Assembly (NCBI GenBank): GCA_027315255.1
Contig: DAHUYL010000041.1
Location: 1 to 38,965 of the forward strand
DNA: 38,965 nucleotides
Direction of reading: 5' to 3'
From: Solirubrobacterales bacterium
GTDB taxonomy: Bacteria > Actinomycetota > Thermoleophilia > Solirubrobacterales > Solirubrobacteraceae
Part shown: piece after piece, positions 38,684 through 38,965 of the stretch
Layout: each line of letters starts with the position of its first letter
Numbering within the stretch: position 1 is the first letter of the stretch
Made by a program: the position numbers and the translations under genes
Notes under the pieces: model-generated
The model's input: the letters and a program-made list of their open reading frames with translations, nothing else
What the model was told of the DNA's origin: nothing
The model's database searches: none

Positions 38684-38965
38684 TCAGTGGATGCGGCCGT
38701 CCTCGCCCAGCTCGAAGCCTCGGAGCCCGAAGCGGTCGGCCAGCAGCTCGGGGATCGCCTCGCGGGGGGGCTGCGACAGGTCCGTGGTGCCCGGGGAGAG
38801 CTTGCGCAGCTCGAGCGGGCCGGTCCAGTCGCTGATCGCCTCGCGCGTGCCGTCGGGATGGTTGACGCTCGCGATCAGGCCGAACACGAACGGCGAGGAG
38901 GGGTGGGTGCTGGCCCACCAGTTGCTCGTCTCGATGTCAACCGGAGGGACCGGCTCGGGGACGAA
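38684..38965 (-). CDS. C-terminal part of an unknown protein, cut by right window edge
   Basis: Open from the edge to the TGA at 38684, giving 93 residues beginning FVPEPVPPVDIETSNWWAST, with PFVFGLIASVNHPDGTREAI and LADRFGLRGFELGEDGRIH at the end. Trp/Pro-rich and acidic, without a recognised domain; it reads like the end of a soluble enzyme. It converges on the response regulator gene, with a 65-bp gap that includes a GCTCGGGCCCGAGC palindrome (38641-38654). Confidence 0.65.
   Translation of the reverse strand, partial: FVPEPVPPVDIETSNWWASTHPSSPFVFGLIASVNHPDGTREAISDWTGPLELRKLSPGTTDLSQPPREAIPELLADRFGLRGFELGEDGRIH

Noticed and set aside
1-38965. CRISPR arrays, IS transposases, integrases, rRNA or tRNA genes
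   Set aside because: None seen on either strand; repeats present are the short or inverted ones reported above.

Overview
The window is very GC-rich, densely packed bacterial DNA whose codons mostly end in G or C. Gene content (RecBCD, standalone LigD-type polymerase domain, reverse transsulfuration genes, PccB-like carboxyltransferase, MsnO8-type luciferase-family oxidoreductase, NarL-type two-component pair) points to a high-GC actinobacterium. A Thermoleophilia/Solirubrobacterales-like host is my best guess, but it is inference, since no rRNA or tRNA is present. About 25 intact protein genes, a few partial or uncertain ones, three broken genes and several structured intergenic sites can be supported.

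Left part (1-8.6 kb). An ArsR-type regulator with an in-frame stop codon runs off the left edge. A SMARCAL1/HARP-like SNF2 ATPase and a LigD-type primase-polymerase form a minus-strand DNA-repair pair. A small membrane protein and a ClC chloride channel/transporter follow. An Lrp/AsnC regulator is divergent from cystathionine beta-synthase and cystathionine gamma-lyase, which together would convert homocysteine to cysteine; an Lrp-box-like palindrome lies between them.

Middle (8.6-22.9 kb). A 108-residue orphan gene with a perfect ribosome binding site is followed by a decayed O-methyltransferase gene carrying short repeats. Then come recC-recB-recD on the minus strand, each joined to the next by a 4-bp overlap, encoding the double-strand-break helicase-nuclease. 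Divergent from recC is a multi-PAS GGDEF protein whose 3' end overlaps a convergent family-2 glycosyltransferase. A 215-residue unknown gene starts directly after a perfect hairpin.

Accessory segment (22.9-25.9 kb). Two 168-bp inverted repeats (166/168 identical) enclose 2,032 bp with lower third-position GC. Inside are a ClpP-fold serine protease of the SDH family, a RelA/SpoT-domain gene that has lost its N-terminus and catalytic centre, and a small conserved-looking protein. This is the clearest sign of mobility or rearrangement in the window.

Right part (25.9-38.97 kb). Metabolic and stress genes (MDR oxidoreductase, secreted protein, SDR, MFS exporter, two SRPBCC proteins, luciferase-family oxidoreductase plus O6-alkylguanine-DNA alkyltransferase) lead to a tightly coupled plus-strand operon: KAS III (FabH-like), acyl-CoA carboxyltransferase, a 43-codon ORF, a thioester-reductase-like SDR, a zinc-ribbon protein, a GAF histidine kinase and a NarL-type response regulator. 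The first gene has a structured leader and the last is preceded by a 42-bp perfect palindrome. I regard this operon as a candidate undescribed acyl-chain biosynthesis and signalling system. A partial unknown gene runs in from the right edge.
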